NCBI RefSeq assembly: GCF_000166195.2
Contig: NZ_CM001403.1
Location: 6,404,432 to 6,468,431 of the forward strand
Origin: Mucilaginibacter paludis DSM 18603
GTDB lineage: Bacteria > Bacteroidota > Bacteroidia > Sphingobacteriales > Sphingobacteriaceae
Direction: 5' to 3'
DNA: 64,000 nt
Position 1 is the stretch's first letter. Every line of letters starts with the position of its first letter. The notes beneath the pieces were generated by a model, which worked only from the letters and a program-made list of their open reading frames with translations, was not told the origin of the DNA and did no database searches. This document shows, one piece after another, positions 42,347-51,491 of this stretch. A program made the translations under genes and the position numbers.

Positions 42347-45304
42347 ATGATTGACTTGACTGATTCTTTTTCCGCACTGAGTAAACAATTTAGTGGAGAG
42401 CTTTATTTTGATAACTCTGTGTTGCACGAAGCGCAAAAGCGGGTTTATTCAACAGATGCTTCCGTTTACCAGGAAAAACCTGTGGCCGTTGCCGTACCTA
42501 AAACGGAGGCTGATATCAGTTTATTAATCGCATTTGCAGGTCGGCATAAAATAACCTTAGTGCCGCGTGCCGCCGGAACCTCTTTAGCCGGCCAGGTGGT
42601 TAGCAGCGGGATCATCGTTGATATATCGAAATATTTTAAACAGGTAACAGAAGTTAATACCGAAGAAAAGTGGGTGCGCGTGCAACCCGGCATAGTGCGT
42701 GATGACCTGAATGCGGTTTTACGGCCATACCAGTTGATGTTTGGCCCCGAGACTTCTACATCCAGCCGGGCCATGATAGGCGGGATGATCGGAAATAACT
42801 CCTGCGGGTTACATTCTATCGCCTGGGGTGATACCCGCGATCATTTGCTCGAAGCCAAAGTATATTTAAGCAATGGCGAAGTGGTTCAACTTAAAGCTTT
42901 AAACGAAGCCGAATTACAGGGCAAGCTAACCTTGAATACCTTGGAAGGTAAAATTTATCAGCAGGTAAACGAGTTGGTTACCAATGCTAAGAATGTAGCG
43001 CTCATCAATCAAAACTATCCCAAAAAAACATTAACACGGCGTAATACCGGTTATGCGCTTGATTTTTTGCTTCGCGATACGCCTGGCAAGCCCTTTAATT
43101 TGTGTAAGCTCCTGGCCGGGTCTGAAGGTACATTGGCCTTTGTTACCGAAGCCAAGCTCAATTTATTACCCTTGCCACCCGCCATGGATAATTTGGTGTG
43201 CGTCCATTTTAATTCCCTCCAGGAAGCGCTACAGGCCAACCTGGTTATTTTGAAGCATAAACCGGTAGCATCCGAGCTGGTTGACCGCTACATTATGGAT
43301 TTTACCAAGGGGCACTCCACTTACCAACACAACCGCTTTTTTATAGAGGGCGAACCGGAGGCTATTTTAATGGCTGAGTTTATGGGGGATGATGCTGATG
43401 AAGTAAGGCAAAGGTCGGAAGCGCTGATTGCCGATTTAAAGCTGGCCGGTTTAGGGTACGCCTATCCCGTATTGAGCGGAAACGAAGCTAAACTGGCCTG
43501 GGATGTGCGTAAAGCTGGCTTAGGCTTGATACGCAATTTACCGGGCGATAAGCAGCCGGTTAACTTGATAGAAGATTGTGCCGTATCGCCTGAGGACTTA
43601 CCCGCCTATATTGCCGATTTGCAGGCCCTGCTGAAACGGCATGAGCTCCATGCATCATATTACGCCCATGCCGGAGCCGGTGAACTGCATGTTGAGCCGA
43701 TGATAGATCTGAAAACTGAAAGTGGGCAGGCGCTGTTTCGTACCGTGCTAAAAGAAACCGCAGTACTGGTTAAAAAATATAACGGCTCGTTAAGCGGCGA
43801 ACATGGCGACGGACGTTTGCGCGGCGAGTTTATTCCGTTTATGATGGGAGAGGAGGTTTATGATCTCTTTAAGCAGGTGAAAAGCTCTTTCGACCCGGAT
43901 CATATCTTTAACGCTGGCAAAATTGTAGATACGCCCGCCATCAATACGCATTTGCGTTACGAAGCAAAGCATAAGGGCAAAACCATCCCGACGATATTCG
44001 ACTTCTCCAAGCAAGAAGGGATCCTGAGGTTAGCAGAAAAATGTTCCGGCTCAGGCGATTGCCGTAAAACGCATGTAACCGGCGGAACCATGTGCCCATC
44101 CTATATGGCTACCCTTCAGGAGAAGGATACCACACGCGCCCGTGCCAATATTTTACGCCAGTTTTTAACCGTATCAGAAAACAGCAACCCTTTTAATCAC
44201 AAAGAAATTAAAGAGGTGATGGATTTATGTTTGAGCTGTAAAGGCTGTAAATCCGAGTGCCCATCGAGCGTGGACGTGGCCAAAATGAAGGCCGAGTTTC
44301 TGCAGCATTATTACGATGCCAACGGCGTGCCATTCCGTACCTGGATGATTGGCAATTTTACCAAGATGCAACAAATGGCTTCGTTGATGCCGTCGTTATA
44401 CAATTATATCATCTCGCAGCAATTTACCGGCGGCTTAATTAAAAAGTTGGCTGGCTTTGCACAGGGGCGGTCATTACCCGCTGTAGGCAAACAAACATTG
44501 CGCAACTGGAAAAAAGATTGGGACAAAAAACGAAGAGCTAACCGGTACCACACCGTAAAATTGCCGGTTGTTAATTTGTTTTGCGACGAGTTTACCAATT
44601 ATAACGATGTTGAAATAGGCAAAACAACCGTGATGCTGCTGACCGCCCTCGGTTATGAAGTGGTTATACCTGGGCACCTGGAGAGTGGCCGTACCTATTT
44701 ATCAAAAGGTATGTTGCGCAAGGCTAAACAAATAGCAGAAGAAAACATCAGGATGCTTGGTGATGTAGTGAGTGCCGATGCGCCGTTGGTCGGGATTGAG
44801 CCTTCGGCTATTTTAACCTTCCGGGATGAATACCCCGACCTCGCCTCTGCCGGATTGCAGGAGAAGGCGCAACTATTATCCAAAAATAGCTTTTTGTTAG
44901 AAGAGTTTTTAATGCGCGAGGTTGCTCAAAAGCGGGTGCTTAGGGAGCAATTTACTACCGAGGCCAAGTTGATTAAATTGCACGGGCATTGTTACCAAAA
45001 AGCATTGAACGCGCTATTGCCAACGCAAGCCATATTATCGTTACCACAAAATTACAAGGTTGAACTCATCCCGTCCGGCTGCTGCGGAATGGCCGGTTCC
45101 TTTGGGTATGAAAAAGAACATTTCGATATCTCTGTTAAAGTAGGCGAGTTGGTATTGTTCCCACAGGTTAGGGCAGCGACAGAAGGTGTGCTGATAGCTG
45201 CCGCAGGTACCAGCTGCCGCCATCAAATTAAAGATGGCACGGCGGTTAAAGCGCTGCATCCGGCGGAGATATTATGGGACGCTTTGCTGGATAAGGGCGT
45301 TTAA
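42347..45304 (+). CDS. FAD-binding and Fe-S oxidoreductase (D-lactate dehydrogenase-like)
   Basis: A 985-residue fusion of a FAD-linked oxidase and a GlpC/HdrD-like Fe-S subunit. The PCMH-type FAD domain is at about residues 40-210 (PVAVAVPKTEADISLLIAFAGRHKITLVPRAAGTSLAGQ, GPETSTSSRAMIGGMIGNNSCG). The FAD-linked oxidase C-terminal domain follows (LAGSEGTLAFVTEAKL, ASYYAHAGAGELHVEP, GSLSGEHGDGRLRGEF). The Fe-S part has CSGSGDCRK ... MCPSY and CLSCKGCKSECPSSVD, each a four-Cys cluster site, and then a CCG-like domain ending IPSGCCGMAGSFGYEKEHF. This single-chain form oxidises D-lactate or another 2-hydroxyacid and passes electrons to the respiratory chain. No membrane anchor is seen. Confidence 0.9.
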   Translation: MIDLTDSFSALSKQFSGELYFDNSVLHEAQKRVYSTDASVYQEKPVAVAVPKTEADISLLIAFAGRHKITLVPRAAGTSLAGQVVSSGIIVDISKYFKQVTEVNTEEKWVRVQPGIVRDDLNAVLRPYQLMFGPETSTSSRAMIGGMIGNNSCGLHSIAWGDTRDHLLEAKVYLSNGEVVQLKALNEAELQGKLTLNTLEGKIYQQVNELVTNAKNVALINQNYPKKTLTRRNTGYALDFLLRDTPGKPFNLCKLLAGSEGTLAFVTEAKLNLLPLPPAMDNLVCVHFNSLQEALQANLVILKHKPVASELVDRYIMDFTKGHSTYQHNRFFIEGEPEAILMAEFMGDDADEVRQRSEALIADLKLAGLGYAYPVLSGNEAKLAWDVRKAGLGLIRNLPGDKQPVNLIEDCAVSPEDLPAYIADLQALLKRHELHASYYAHAGAGELHVEPMIDLKTESGQALFRTVLKETAVLVKKYNGSLSGEHGDGRLRGEFIPFMMGEEVYDLFKQVKSSFDPDHIFNAGKIVDTPAINTHLRYEAKHKGKTIPTIFDFSKQEGILRLAEKCSGSGDCRKTHVTGGTMCPSYMATLQEKDTTRARANILRQFLTVSENSNPFNHKEIKEVMDLCLSCKGCKSECPSSVDVAKMKAEFLQHYYDANGVPFRTWMIGNFTKMQQMASLMPSLYNYIISQQFTGGLIKKLAGFAQGRSLPAVGKQTLRNWKKDWDKKRRANRYHTVKLPVVNLFCDEFTNYNDVEIGKTTVMLLTALGYEVVIPGHLESGRTYLSKGMLRKAKQIAEENIRMLGDVVSADAPLVGIEPSAILTFRDEYPDLASAGLQEKAQLLSKNSFLLEEFLMREVAQKRVLREQFTTEAKLIKLHGHCYQKALNALLPTQAILSLPQNYKVELIPSGCCGMAGSFGYEKEHFDISVKVGELVLFPQVRAATEGVLIAAAGTSCRHQIKDGTAVKALHPAEILWDALLDKGV

Positions 45305-45473
45305 ATGTTTTTAATGAGGTGTGGGGCAACGTGTATATTTGTGCAGAGCGGCCATATAAATTCACCATGTACAGTGTAAAGCCTGTTTTGTTGGCGCGAA
45401 AGCTATCATCCTGAGTAAGCCATCGGGTGCCCGGAAAAAACAGGGATGACTTTTAAAAAGCATCTTAAACTAT

Positions 45474-45551
45474 GTCATCGGCAGGAACGAAGCAACCACG
45501 GAGGAACGCTCGCTCTGTATTGTTCGCGATTGCTTGGTTTTTTATAATGAC
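45474..45551. repeat. REP-like palindromic element A
   Basis: The left arm contains AGGAACGAAGCAA and the right arm GCGATTGCTTGG followed by ATAATGAC. It belongs to the GTCATTGCGAGG...GAAGCAATC family of Sphingobacteriaceae intergenic repeats that also occurs at 50024 and 50158 in this window. The arms are degenerate. Confidence 0.55.
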
Positions 45552-45848
45552 GTCTTCTTAAGTTGTTTATTATCAATGATTTTTATTGCGTCAATAATCA
45601 GTATTTTTAATTTAGATCATCGGCCCGCTCAGTCGCCGCGGGAAGGGCTTTGTTCTTTTTTCTTGACAAAAAAGAACCAAAAAGTCAAGACTGCCCGATC
45701 CTTCCACCCACAGGCCAGCTCCCGGCCCGGCGTGCAGTCAGGCCTTTGCGCACTATCTTTCTGCACCTAACAATCTACAAGGTTCAAACGTCATCCGTAT
45801 TTTTTTCCGGTTGGCGGGGTTCGTTACTTTCAATAACTTAAGAAGACG
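45551..45848. repeat. 298-bp MITE-like element with 14-bp terminal inverted repeats
   Basis: CGTCTTCTTAAGTT at 45551-45564 is perfectly inverted as AACTTAAGAAGACG at 45835-45848. Inside, GTTCTTTTTT (45652-45661) pairs with AAAAAAGAAC (45668-45677), and CTTGAC (45662-45667) can alternatively pair with GTCAAG (45684-45689). There is no coding gene. A solo GTCTTCTTAAGTT end recurs at 50124-50136. It is likely a non-autonomous mobile repeat. Confidence 0.6.
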
Positions 45849-46062
45849 CCCTTATAAGCCCGTCGAAGGACGTGGAGCGTAGCGCTGTTCAATGTGTTTT
45901 GATACTACTTTGTACCATGCCTGGCTTATAACTAAACTTGTTATAAGTAGTGGCGACGCAACTGTGCGCAGGCACGTCCGCCCTTAGTTTCATCATCAAT
46001 TGTTGTACTCATCCGCAAGAAACGGATTTTATTCTTCGGGCGGGAGCCCTAAATTTGTACCG

Positions 46063-46662
46063 ATGAATTTGTTCGATATAGAGTTTCCCATCAATATTCT
46101 GCCTTTTGACGGCGAAGTTAATTACTACGGGCCTGTGCTTGATCAAGCCAAAGCGAACCAATACCTCGGTGCCTTGCTGGATAAGGTGGCCTGGAAGAAT
46201 GATGAAGCAGTTATTTTTGGCAAGCATATCATTACCAAGAGGAGGGTAGCCTGGTACGGCAATGATGGCTATAGCTATACCTATTCTGGAACAACCAAGG
46301 AAGCTCTGGCCTGGACCACGGAATTATTGGAACTGAAAAACTTAGTGGAAGGCTTAACCGGGGATAAATTCAATTCATGCTTGTTAAATTTATACCATAA
46401 CGGCGACGAAGGTATGGCCTGGCACAGCGATGATGAAAAATCCTTAGGTAAAGATACCACCATCGCATCGCTAAGCTTAGGCGCCGAACGAAAGTTTAGC
46501 TTAAAACATAAAGTAAATAAAGAAACCCGGTCGGTGATGTTGGAGCATGGGAGTTTACTGGTGATGAAAGGCACCACACAAACCAACTGGCAGCATGCTT
46601 TGCCCAAAACTAAAAAAGTAAGCCACCCGCGGGTTAATCTCACCTTTCGCACCATGATTTAG
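46063..46662 (+). CDS. AlkB-family alpha-ketoglutarate-dependent dioxygenase
   Basis: A 199-residue 2-oxoglutarate/Fe(II) dioxygenase of the AlkB type, which repairs alkylated DNA or RNA bases by oxidative demethylation. The iron ligands are visible: WHSDDE (H-x-D) and the distal His in WQHALPK. The 2OG-binding Arg pair is at HPRVNLTFRTMI, and NSCLLNLYHNGDEGMAWHSD is the characteristic AlkB strand. The start at 46063 (MNLFDIEF) is preferred over an earlier in-frame start at 46000, which would add an unrelated 21-residue tail. It is a single gene without an Ada partner here. Confidence 0.9.
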   Translation: MNLFDIEFPINILPFDGEVNYYGPVLDQAKANQYLGALLDKVAWKNDEAVIFGKHIITKRRVAWYGNDGYSYTYSGTTKEALAWTTELLELKNLVEGLTGDKFNSCLLNLYHNGDEGMAWHSDDEKSLGKDTTIASLSLGAERKFSLKHKVNKETRSVMLEHGSLLVMKGTTQTNWQHALPKTKKVSHPRVNLTFRTMI

Positions 46663-46912
46663 CCTTTAGCAAGCTGCTATCTTAAAAAGGCCGAATAATG
46701 TAAACTGTTGGTTATTAAAGTAGTATTTTGGATGCTGCCGCTGTTAACCAGTTCGTGTGATGTGATGTTTTTCACGTTAATATCATATTTGGCTTTTATG
46801 TGTTGTAACATGTATATTTCTTTTATACCTTTGAAATCAAATTAAGATGATAACAAATCAGAATTAATTGATAAAGTATATATTAGTAAACAAAAATCAA
46901 ACAAAAAAAGTC

Positions 46913-47494
46913 ATGAAAAAAGTTACAATGATCGCCGCGGTATCAATCTCCGCTTTCTTATTAGCCTTTAAAACCATTGCGCCAACAACATGGACCGTGG
47001 ACAAAGCCCACGCAAAATTAGGTTTCAGCATCACCCACTTAATGGTATCTGATGTTGAAGGTTCTTTTAAAAGCTTTGATGCTACCATCACTGCCCCCGG
47101 CGACGATTTTAACAATGCCACAGTTGATTTTACTGCTGATGCAAACAGCATCTCGACTGATAATGACGCCCGCGACAAGCACATTAAAGGCGACTCGTTT
47201 TTAGATGTTGCTAAATTCCCTACATTGACTTTTAAAAGTACATCATTTAAAAAAGTAAGCGGTAACAATTACAAAGTTGTAGGTAACTTAACCTTACATG
47301 GTGTTACAAAAACTATTTCGTTAGATGCCATTGCCCGCACCGGGATGAACCCAATGAGCAAAAAAGCGGTTGCTGGTTTTAAATTAACCGGAGTTATCAA
47401 ACGTAGCGACTTCAATATCGGTGCAAGTTTTCCTTCAGGTGTATTGAGCGATGAAGTTACTTTGGATGCCAACGCTGAATTTGGTCAAAAATAA
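46913..47494 (+). CDS. YceI-family periplasmic lipid-binding protein
   Basis: A 193-residue protein with a signal peptide (MKKVTMIAAVSISAFLLAFKTIA) and a lipocalin-like YceI beta-barrel that binds isoprenoid or fatty-acyl ligands. Family marks are TWTVDKAHAKLGFSITHLMVSDVEGSFKSFDATI, DNDARDKHIKGDSFLDVAKFPTLTFKSTSF and VGNLTLHGVTKTISL. The start at the ATG 46913 gives a good signal peptide; the frame extends to 46868. It ends before a clear terminator. Confidence 0.93.
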   Translation: MKKVTMIAAVSISAFLLAFKTIAPTTWTVDKAHAKLGFSITHLMVSDVEGSFKSFDATITAPGDDFNNATVDFTADANSISTDNDARDKHIKGDSFLDVAKFPTLTFKSTSFKKVSGNNYKVVGNLTLHGVTKTISLDAIARTGMNPMSKKAVAGFKLTGVIKRSDFNIGASFPSGVLSDEVTLDANAEFGQK

Positions 47495-47813
47495 TTAGCC
47501 GATAAGTATCAGCTTATAAAAAAGAAACCCTTGCCAACCTATGGCAGGGGTTTTTTGATTTTCGCCCGTTAGTGCGTCTATTTGATACATCCTCGGACGG
47601 TAAATAATTAGCCTGTTGATGCGATTAGTTGACCATCCTGAGGAAGCAATTAGTATTAAAATCCTCATATTTTATCATTATTTTAAAATATTAAGCTTAT
47701 TAACCTGAATTTTTGCCATTATCAAAATTTAGTCCCCTCTGAAATATCATTTGAAGCACGTATTTTTATATGGTAAAGATAGGTTGGATATAAACTTCAA
47801 GTCTGGACATAGG
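47495..47813. other. short intergenic region after yceI
   Basis: About 320 bp. Apart from the terminator at 47525-47556 nothing is seen; the rest is AT-rich and probably holds the promoter of the small lipoprotein gene. Confidence 0.5.
47525..47556 (+). terminator. rho-independent terminator after yceI
   Basis: AACCCTTGCC pairs with GGCAGGGGTT around a short loop, preceded by an A-rich tract and followed by a run of T. Confidence 0.85.
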
Positions 47814-48269
47814 ATGCTGAAAACGATTAGAATATTAGCCGTAGCTGTGTTGACTCTTGCTTCTTGCTCGCAGTCGAAAAACGAAAAAGCCCGCGAACTT
47901 ATAGATCGCTATTGCGAAACAAGTTTGAAATACCGCGGCTATCGTCCGTTAATTTTTGACGAACCGCAACCCTGGTTGGGTTTATCCCCTGATAGTGCAG
48001 CAAAATCGCGGCTGCTGAGGCAACTTGATAGCACGAAGTTGTTATTATCAAAAGCACCGGATAGATCATTGTATAAGGCTAAGGCTGATTCGATAGAACG
48101 CGCCCTTAATGCTATAAATAAAAGTGCAAAAGATAATTCAGGCCAGCAAAGGTGGCAGGTGCGGCATACCTATACCTATAAAAAAGACAAAAAAGGTCAC
48201 GTCCGGGCTACTACAATTTTTATCATCAACGGTAATTTTACCCGCGTACTGCAAGCCATTGATCAGTAG
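47814..48269 (+). CDS. small predicted lipoprotein, function unknown
   Basis: About 151 residues. The signal peptide ends at the lipobox VLTLASCSQS (Cys near residue 18), so the product is an outer- or inner-membrane lipoprotein. The mature part is Lys/Arg-rich and helical (ARELIDRYCETSLKYRGYRPLIF, SRLLRQLDSTKLLLSK) with a C-terminal beta-like stretch (RWQVRHTYTYKKDKKGHVRATTIFIINGNFTRVLQAI). No family is recognised. The frame opens at 47751, but the ATG at 47814 starts the signal peptide. Confidence 0.75.
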   Translation: MLKTIRILAVAVLTLASCSQSKNEKARELIDRYCETSLKYRGYRPLIFDEPQPWLGLSPDSAAKSRLLRQLDSTKLLLSKAPDRSLYKAKADSIERALNAINKSAKDNSGQQRWQVRHTYTYKKDKKGHVRATTIFIINGNFTRVLQAIDQ

Positions 48270-48458
48270 CATATGGTATTATTTGGGCCGGATCTCCAAT
48301 TCGTTATTAAACAGCTTTAATATTTAGCAACAGGTATATCATTGATGATATTATCCAACCTTTAGCAGCAAAGCACCGGGGTTAAGTCCTAATGCAGCAT
48401 TGTAATTGCTCTGCCCGATTAACAAGCAGCCGCCAGATTAAAAAATAAAAAAAATTAA

Positions 48459-48466
48459 TACCTTTG
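48459..48466 (+). promoter_or_regulatory. trigger factor promoter -7 box TACCTTTG
   Basis: TACCTTTG (TAnnTTTG) lies about 92 bp before the trigger factor ATG. It is followed by a leader in which CCAAAAC (48472-48478) can pair with GTTTTGG (48490-48496). The -33 element is not evident. Confidence 0.55.
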
Positions 48467-48558
48467 CACCTCCAAAACCGGAAAAAAAGTTTTGGTTAAT
48501 TACGGGGACTTAAAACGCCTCTGCAAATTTTTTGTAAACGATATAGAATACCAAAAAA

Positions 48559-49908
48559 ATGAACATTACACAGGAAAAAATTGACAACCTAAATTCAATA
48601 TTGACCATTACGCTACAGCCCGAAGATTATAATCCGCGTGTTGAAAAAACAATTAAAGACCAGGCAAAAAAAGCTAAAATAGCGGGTTTTCGTCCGGGAA
48701 TGGTTCCGCCGTCGCATATTAAGCGGATGTACGGTAAAAGTATTTTGGTTGAAGAAGTTAATAGCCTGCTGAATGATTCGTTAACCAACTATATCAGTGA
48801 GAATAATATCGATGTGTTAGGTCAGCCTTTACCAAAGATTGATCGCGAGAAAGAATTCAATTGGGATTTTACCGATAATTTTGAGTTTAACTACGAAATG
48901 GGCGTAGCGCCTGAGTTTACGATCGACATATCGTCGAAAGATAAAGCTACCGAATACGTAATTAAGGCTGATGAGGCTACTTTGGCCGAAAGGATCAAAA
49001 ACATCCGCCGTGGCTATGGCAAGATGACAAATCCTGACGTATCGGCAGATGATGACGTACTTTATAGCGAGTTGAAGCAACTTTCAGCAGATGGTTCTGT
49101 TTTTGAAGATGGAATTAGCAATACTGCATCTATCCGCTTAGACCAGATCAAAAACGAAGAAGTTAAAGCTTCGCTGATCGGCTTAAAGAAAGATGATGTA
49201 ATTACATTTGATATTCAAAAGGCTTTTGATAATGATGCAGCTAAAGTTGCCGCTCTATTGAAAATTGAAGAAGACGAGGCTGCCGATTTAAAGTCGGATT
49301 TTCAGTTAACCGTTAAAAATGTAAACCGCCTGGAAGAAAGTGATTTGAACCAGGAGTTCTTTGACAAGCTATTTGGTGAAGGCACAGTAACCACCGAAGA
49401 AGAATTTAGAGCCAAAATTACCGAAGAGGTAGAAGGTATGATGGTTCAGGACAGTGACCGCAGGTTACAAAATGACCTTTATAACCTGGTAATGGATAAA
49501 GTTAATTTTGAATTGCCTGATGAGTTTTTAAAGCGCTGGTTATTAGCCACCAACGATAAACTGACTCAGGAAGATCTGGATAAAGATTACGACAATTTTG
49601 CTAAAAACCTGAAATGGACCTTGATTGAAAACAAGATTGTTAAGGATAACGAAATTGAAATTAAATACGACGAAGTATTTGCCCTTGCAAAACAACGTTT
49701 GGATGCCCAGTTTCGCATGTATAGCCCTCAGCCTTTAAGCGATGAGCAATTAGGCCAGTACACGGTACAATACCTGCAAAACAAAGAGAACGGCAACAAA
49801 ATTTTTGAAGAACTAAAGGCTTTAAAAACTTTAGATTATTTGAAAACCGTTGTAACCTTGGATAAAAAGGAAATAAGCAGCGAGGAATTTGCTAAACTGC
49901 CGGCCTAA
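48559..49908 (+). CDS. tig: trigger factor, ribosome-associated chaperone
   Basis: A 449-residue trigger factor, which binds the ribosomal exit tunnel and assists nascent-chain folding. The N-terminal ribosome-binding domain carries a divergent form of the signature (PRVEKTIKDQAKKAKIAGFRPGMVPPSHIKRMYGKSILVEEVNSLLND). The middle FKBP-like region has lost the PPIase signature, common in Bacteroidota, and the C-terminal helical arms follow. It lies upstream of clpP and clpX in the same orientation, as in many genomes, but 720 bp of repeats separate it from clpP. Confidence 0.95.
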   Translation: MNITQEKIDNLNSILTITLQPEDYNPRVEKTIKDQAKKAKIAGFRPGMVPPSHIKRMYGKSILVEEVNSLLNDSLTNYISENNIDVLGQPLPKIDREKEFNWDFTDNFEFNYEMGVAPEFTIDISSKDKATEYVIKADEATLAERIKNIRRGYGKMTNPDVSADDDVLYSELKQLSADGSVFEDGISNTASIRLDQIKNEEVKASLIGLKKDDVITFDIQKAFDNDAAKVAALLKIEEDEAADLKSDFQLTVKNVNRLEESDLNQEFFDKLFGEGTVTTEEEFRAKITEEVEGMMVQDSDRRLQNDLYNLVMDKVNFELPDEFLKRWLLATNDKLTQEDLDKDYDNFAKNLKWTLIENKIVKDNEIEIKYDEVFALAKQRLDAQFRMYSPQPLSDEQLGQYTVQYLQNKENGNKIFEELKALKTLDYLKTVVTLDKKEISSEEFAKLPA

Positions 49909-50023
49909 GCTGGCTCTCCCTGCTATATGCTCCCAGTTGTTGGGAGTACTTTATGACTTTAAATGGATGCCGGGCACATGCCTGGCATCTGCTTTTTAAA
50001 ACATATGCTTTTTACTCCAACTC

Positions 50024-50115
50024 GTCATTGCGAGGAGGTACGACGAAGCAATCTCTAAGCTATACAGGATTTACGTAAAGTTCCGCGCCGCCTACGTAGA
50101 GATTGCTTTTTACGC
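50024..50115. repeat. REP-like palindromic element B
   Basis: It begins GTCATTGCGAGG and carries GAAGCAATCTCT (50045-50056), inverted as AGAGATTGCTT (50098-50108). Confidence 0.6.
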
Positions 50116-50123
50116 TATGTGAG

Positions 50124-50136
50124 GTCTTCTTAAGTT
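50124..50136. repeat. solo copy of MITE terminal repeat
   Basis: GTCTTCTTAAGTT is identical to the terminal repeat of the 298-bp element at 45551-45848, but no second end was found nearby. Confidence 0.45.
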
Positions 50137-50157
50137 TTTGACGGCCATTATAAAAGT

Positions 50158-50289
50158 GTTATTGCGAGGAACGAAGACAACCGACCGAAGGGAGCTCATT
50201 AATACCAATAAAAAATAACACAAATTAATAATCTCGAACTATGCAGGGCGAACATGTCTCCGTGCGATTGCTTCGTACCTCGTAATGAC
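50158..50289. repeat. REP-like palindromic element C
   Basis: GTTATTGCGAGGAACGAAG (50158-50176) is inverted as CTTCGTACCTCGTAATGAC (50271-50289), matching at 16 of 19 positions across a 94-base middle. Confidence 0.65.
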
Positions 50290-50627
50290 GCTTGGAGAGG
50301 GGCGATTTATTAGTAATATCAGCGTAGCTATGAAGGATGCCGCGTTAGGGATAGCAGTGAAAAGCCCGGAGAGGAGCGAGGACTTGTAATGGATAGCCCG
50401 GGCCGAAGGCAACGCCAACCTGATTTGCAATTTGGGAGTACAAATGAGTATTTACCCCAATTTGAGATTATTATATCAAATTAGCCAGGCGTGTAAAAAG
50501 TAACATCAACGTACCTCAATCAAAATGACCCAATACCCACAATTAATTAAATTAAAAAATTTTAATTTGCTATAACAATTACACCTGAGTGCTATATATT
50601 AGTACCCAGCCATAACCACTAAAAACT

Positions 50628-51326
50628 ATGAATATCGACAAAAATGAATTTCGCAAATATGCTGTAAAGCACCATCGCATCAATAGCCTTGCTGTTGATG
50701 GCTTTATATCACGTGTTGAGAGCAGCCGCATCCCAACCAGCATGACGCCTTATATTATCGAAGAGCGCCAGTTAAATGTTGCTCAAATGGATGTGTTTTC
50801 GCGTTTGATGATGGATAGAATTATCTTTTTAGGTGATGCTATTTATGATACCAATGCCAACATCATCCAGGCGCAGTTGTTGTTCTTACAATCGGCCGAT
50901 GCTAAACGTGATATCCAGATCTACATCAACTCGCCAGGTGGCTCGGTTTATGCCGGTTTAGGTATTTATGATACAATGCAATTTATAAGCAACGATGTTG
51001 CTACCATTTGCACCGGTATGGCGGCCTCAATGGGCGCTGTATTACTTTGTGCTGGTACTGCAGGTAAACGTGCTGCATTGCCACACTCGCGGGTGATGAT
51101 TCACCAGCCATCCGGAGGCGCTCAGGGTCAGCAGTCTGACATTGAGATCACCTACCATGAAATTACCAAATTGAAAAAGGAGTTATACCAGATTATTGCC
51201 GATCACAGTGGTGCCTCGTACGAAAAAGTTTGGGATGCATCTGATCGTGATTACTGGATGATTGCCGAAGAAGCCAAAGAATTTGGTATGGTGGATGAGA
51301 TTTTAAGAGGCAACGCAAAAAATTAA
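50628..51326 (+). CDS. clpP: ATP-dependent Clp protease proteolytic subunit
   Basis: A 232-residue serine peptidase forming the tetradecameric chamber that works with ClpX. Ser in GMAASMGAVLL, His in PHSRVMIHQPSGGA and a downstream Asp form the triad. The IYINSPGGSVYAGLGIYDTMQFI segment is standard. The N-terminus is about 30 residues longer than in E. coli, as in other Bacteroidota. It lies directly upstream of clpX and is separated from it by a hairpin. Confidence 0.97.
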   Translation: MNIDKNEFRKYAVKHHRINSLAVDGFISRVESSRIPTSMTPYIIEERQLNVAQMDVFSRLMMDRIIFLGDAIYDTNANIIQAQLLFLQSADAKRDIQIYINSPGGSVYAGLGIYDTMQFISNDVATICTGMAASMGAVLLCAGTAGKRAALPHSRVMIHQPSGGAQGQQSDIEITYHEITKLKKELYQIIADHSGASYEKVWDASDRDYWMIAEEAKEFGMVDEILRGNAKN

Positions 51327-51405
51327 TTAAAACTATTAACCTTGAATTGGGTTGATTAGTGTAATTAGTACACCATTAAAGTTTTTTTGGTGGGCGTAAA
51401 AGGTT

Positions 51406-51453
51406 AAAAATGTCATTGTGGATTGATATTGTCAATTTTACAATGACATTTTT
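51406..51453 (+). terminator. hairpin between clpP and clpX
   Basis: AAAAATGTCATTGT (51406-51419) is perfectly inverted as ACAATGACATTTTT (51440-51453) with a 20-base loop, and the 3' arm ends in T5. It should end or attenuate the clpP transcript, so clpX may have its own promoter. Confidence 0.7.
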
Positions 51454-51491
51454 AATAATAAATTGTATTTTTGATAACTAAACTAATGGTG

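Larger units (their letters stand above)
45305..46062. other. long intergenic region with repeats
   Basis: About 760 bp without a convincing gene. It is occupied by a REP-like palindrome (45474-45551) and a 298-bp MITE-like element (45551-45848). Beyond 45850 to the AlkB start nothing further is recognised. Short open frames at 45534-45841 lie inside the repeat and are not genes. Confidence 0.6.
49909..50627. other. intergenic region with repeated palindromes
   Basis: About 720 bp between tig and clpP. It holds two REP-like palindromes (50024-50115 and 50158-50289) and a solo MITE end (50124-50136). No gene is seen; the last 100 bp, AT-rich, probably contain the clpP promoter. Confidence 0.6.

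Noticed and set aside
45534..45841. Open frames of 78 and 63 codons in the MITE-like repeat
   Set aside because: They lie wholly inside repeated hairpin sequence and encode low-complexity Lys/Pro/Arg text.
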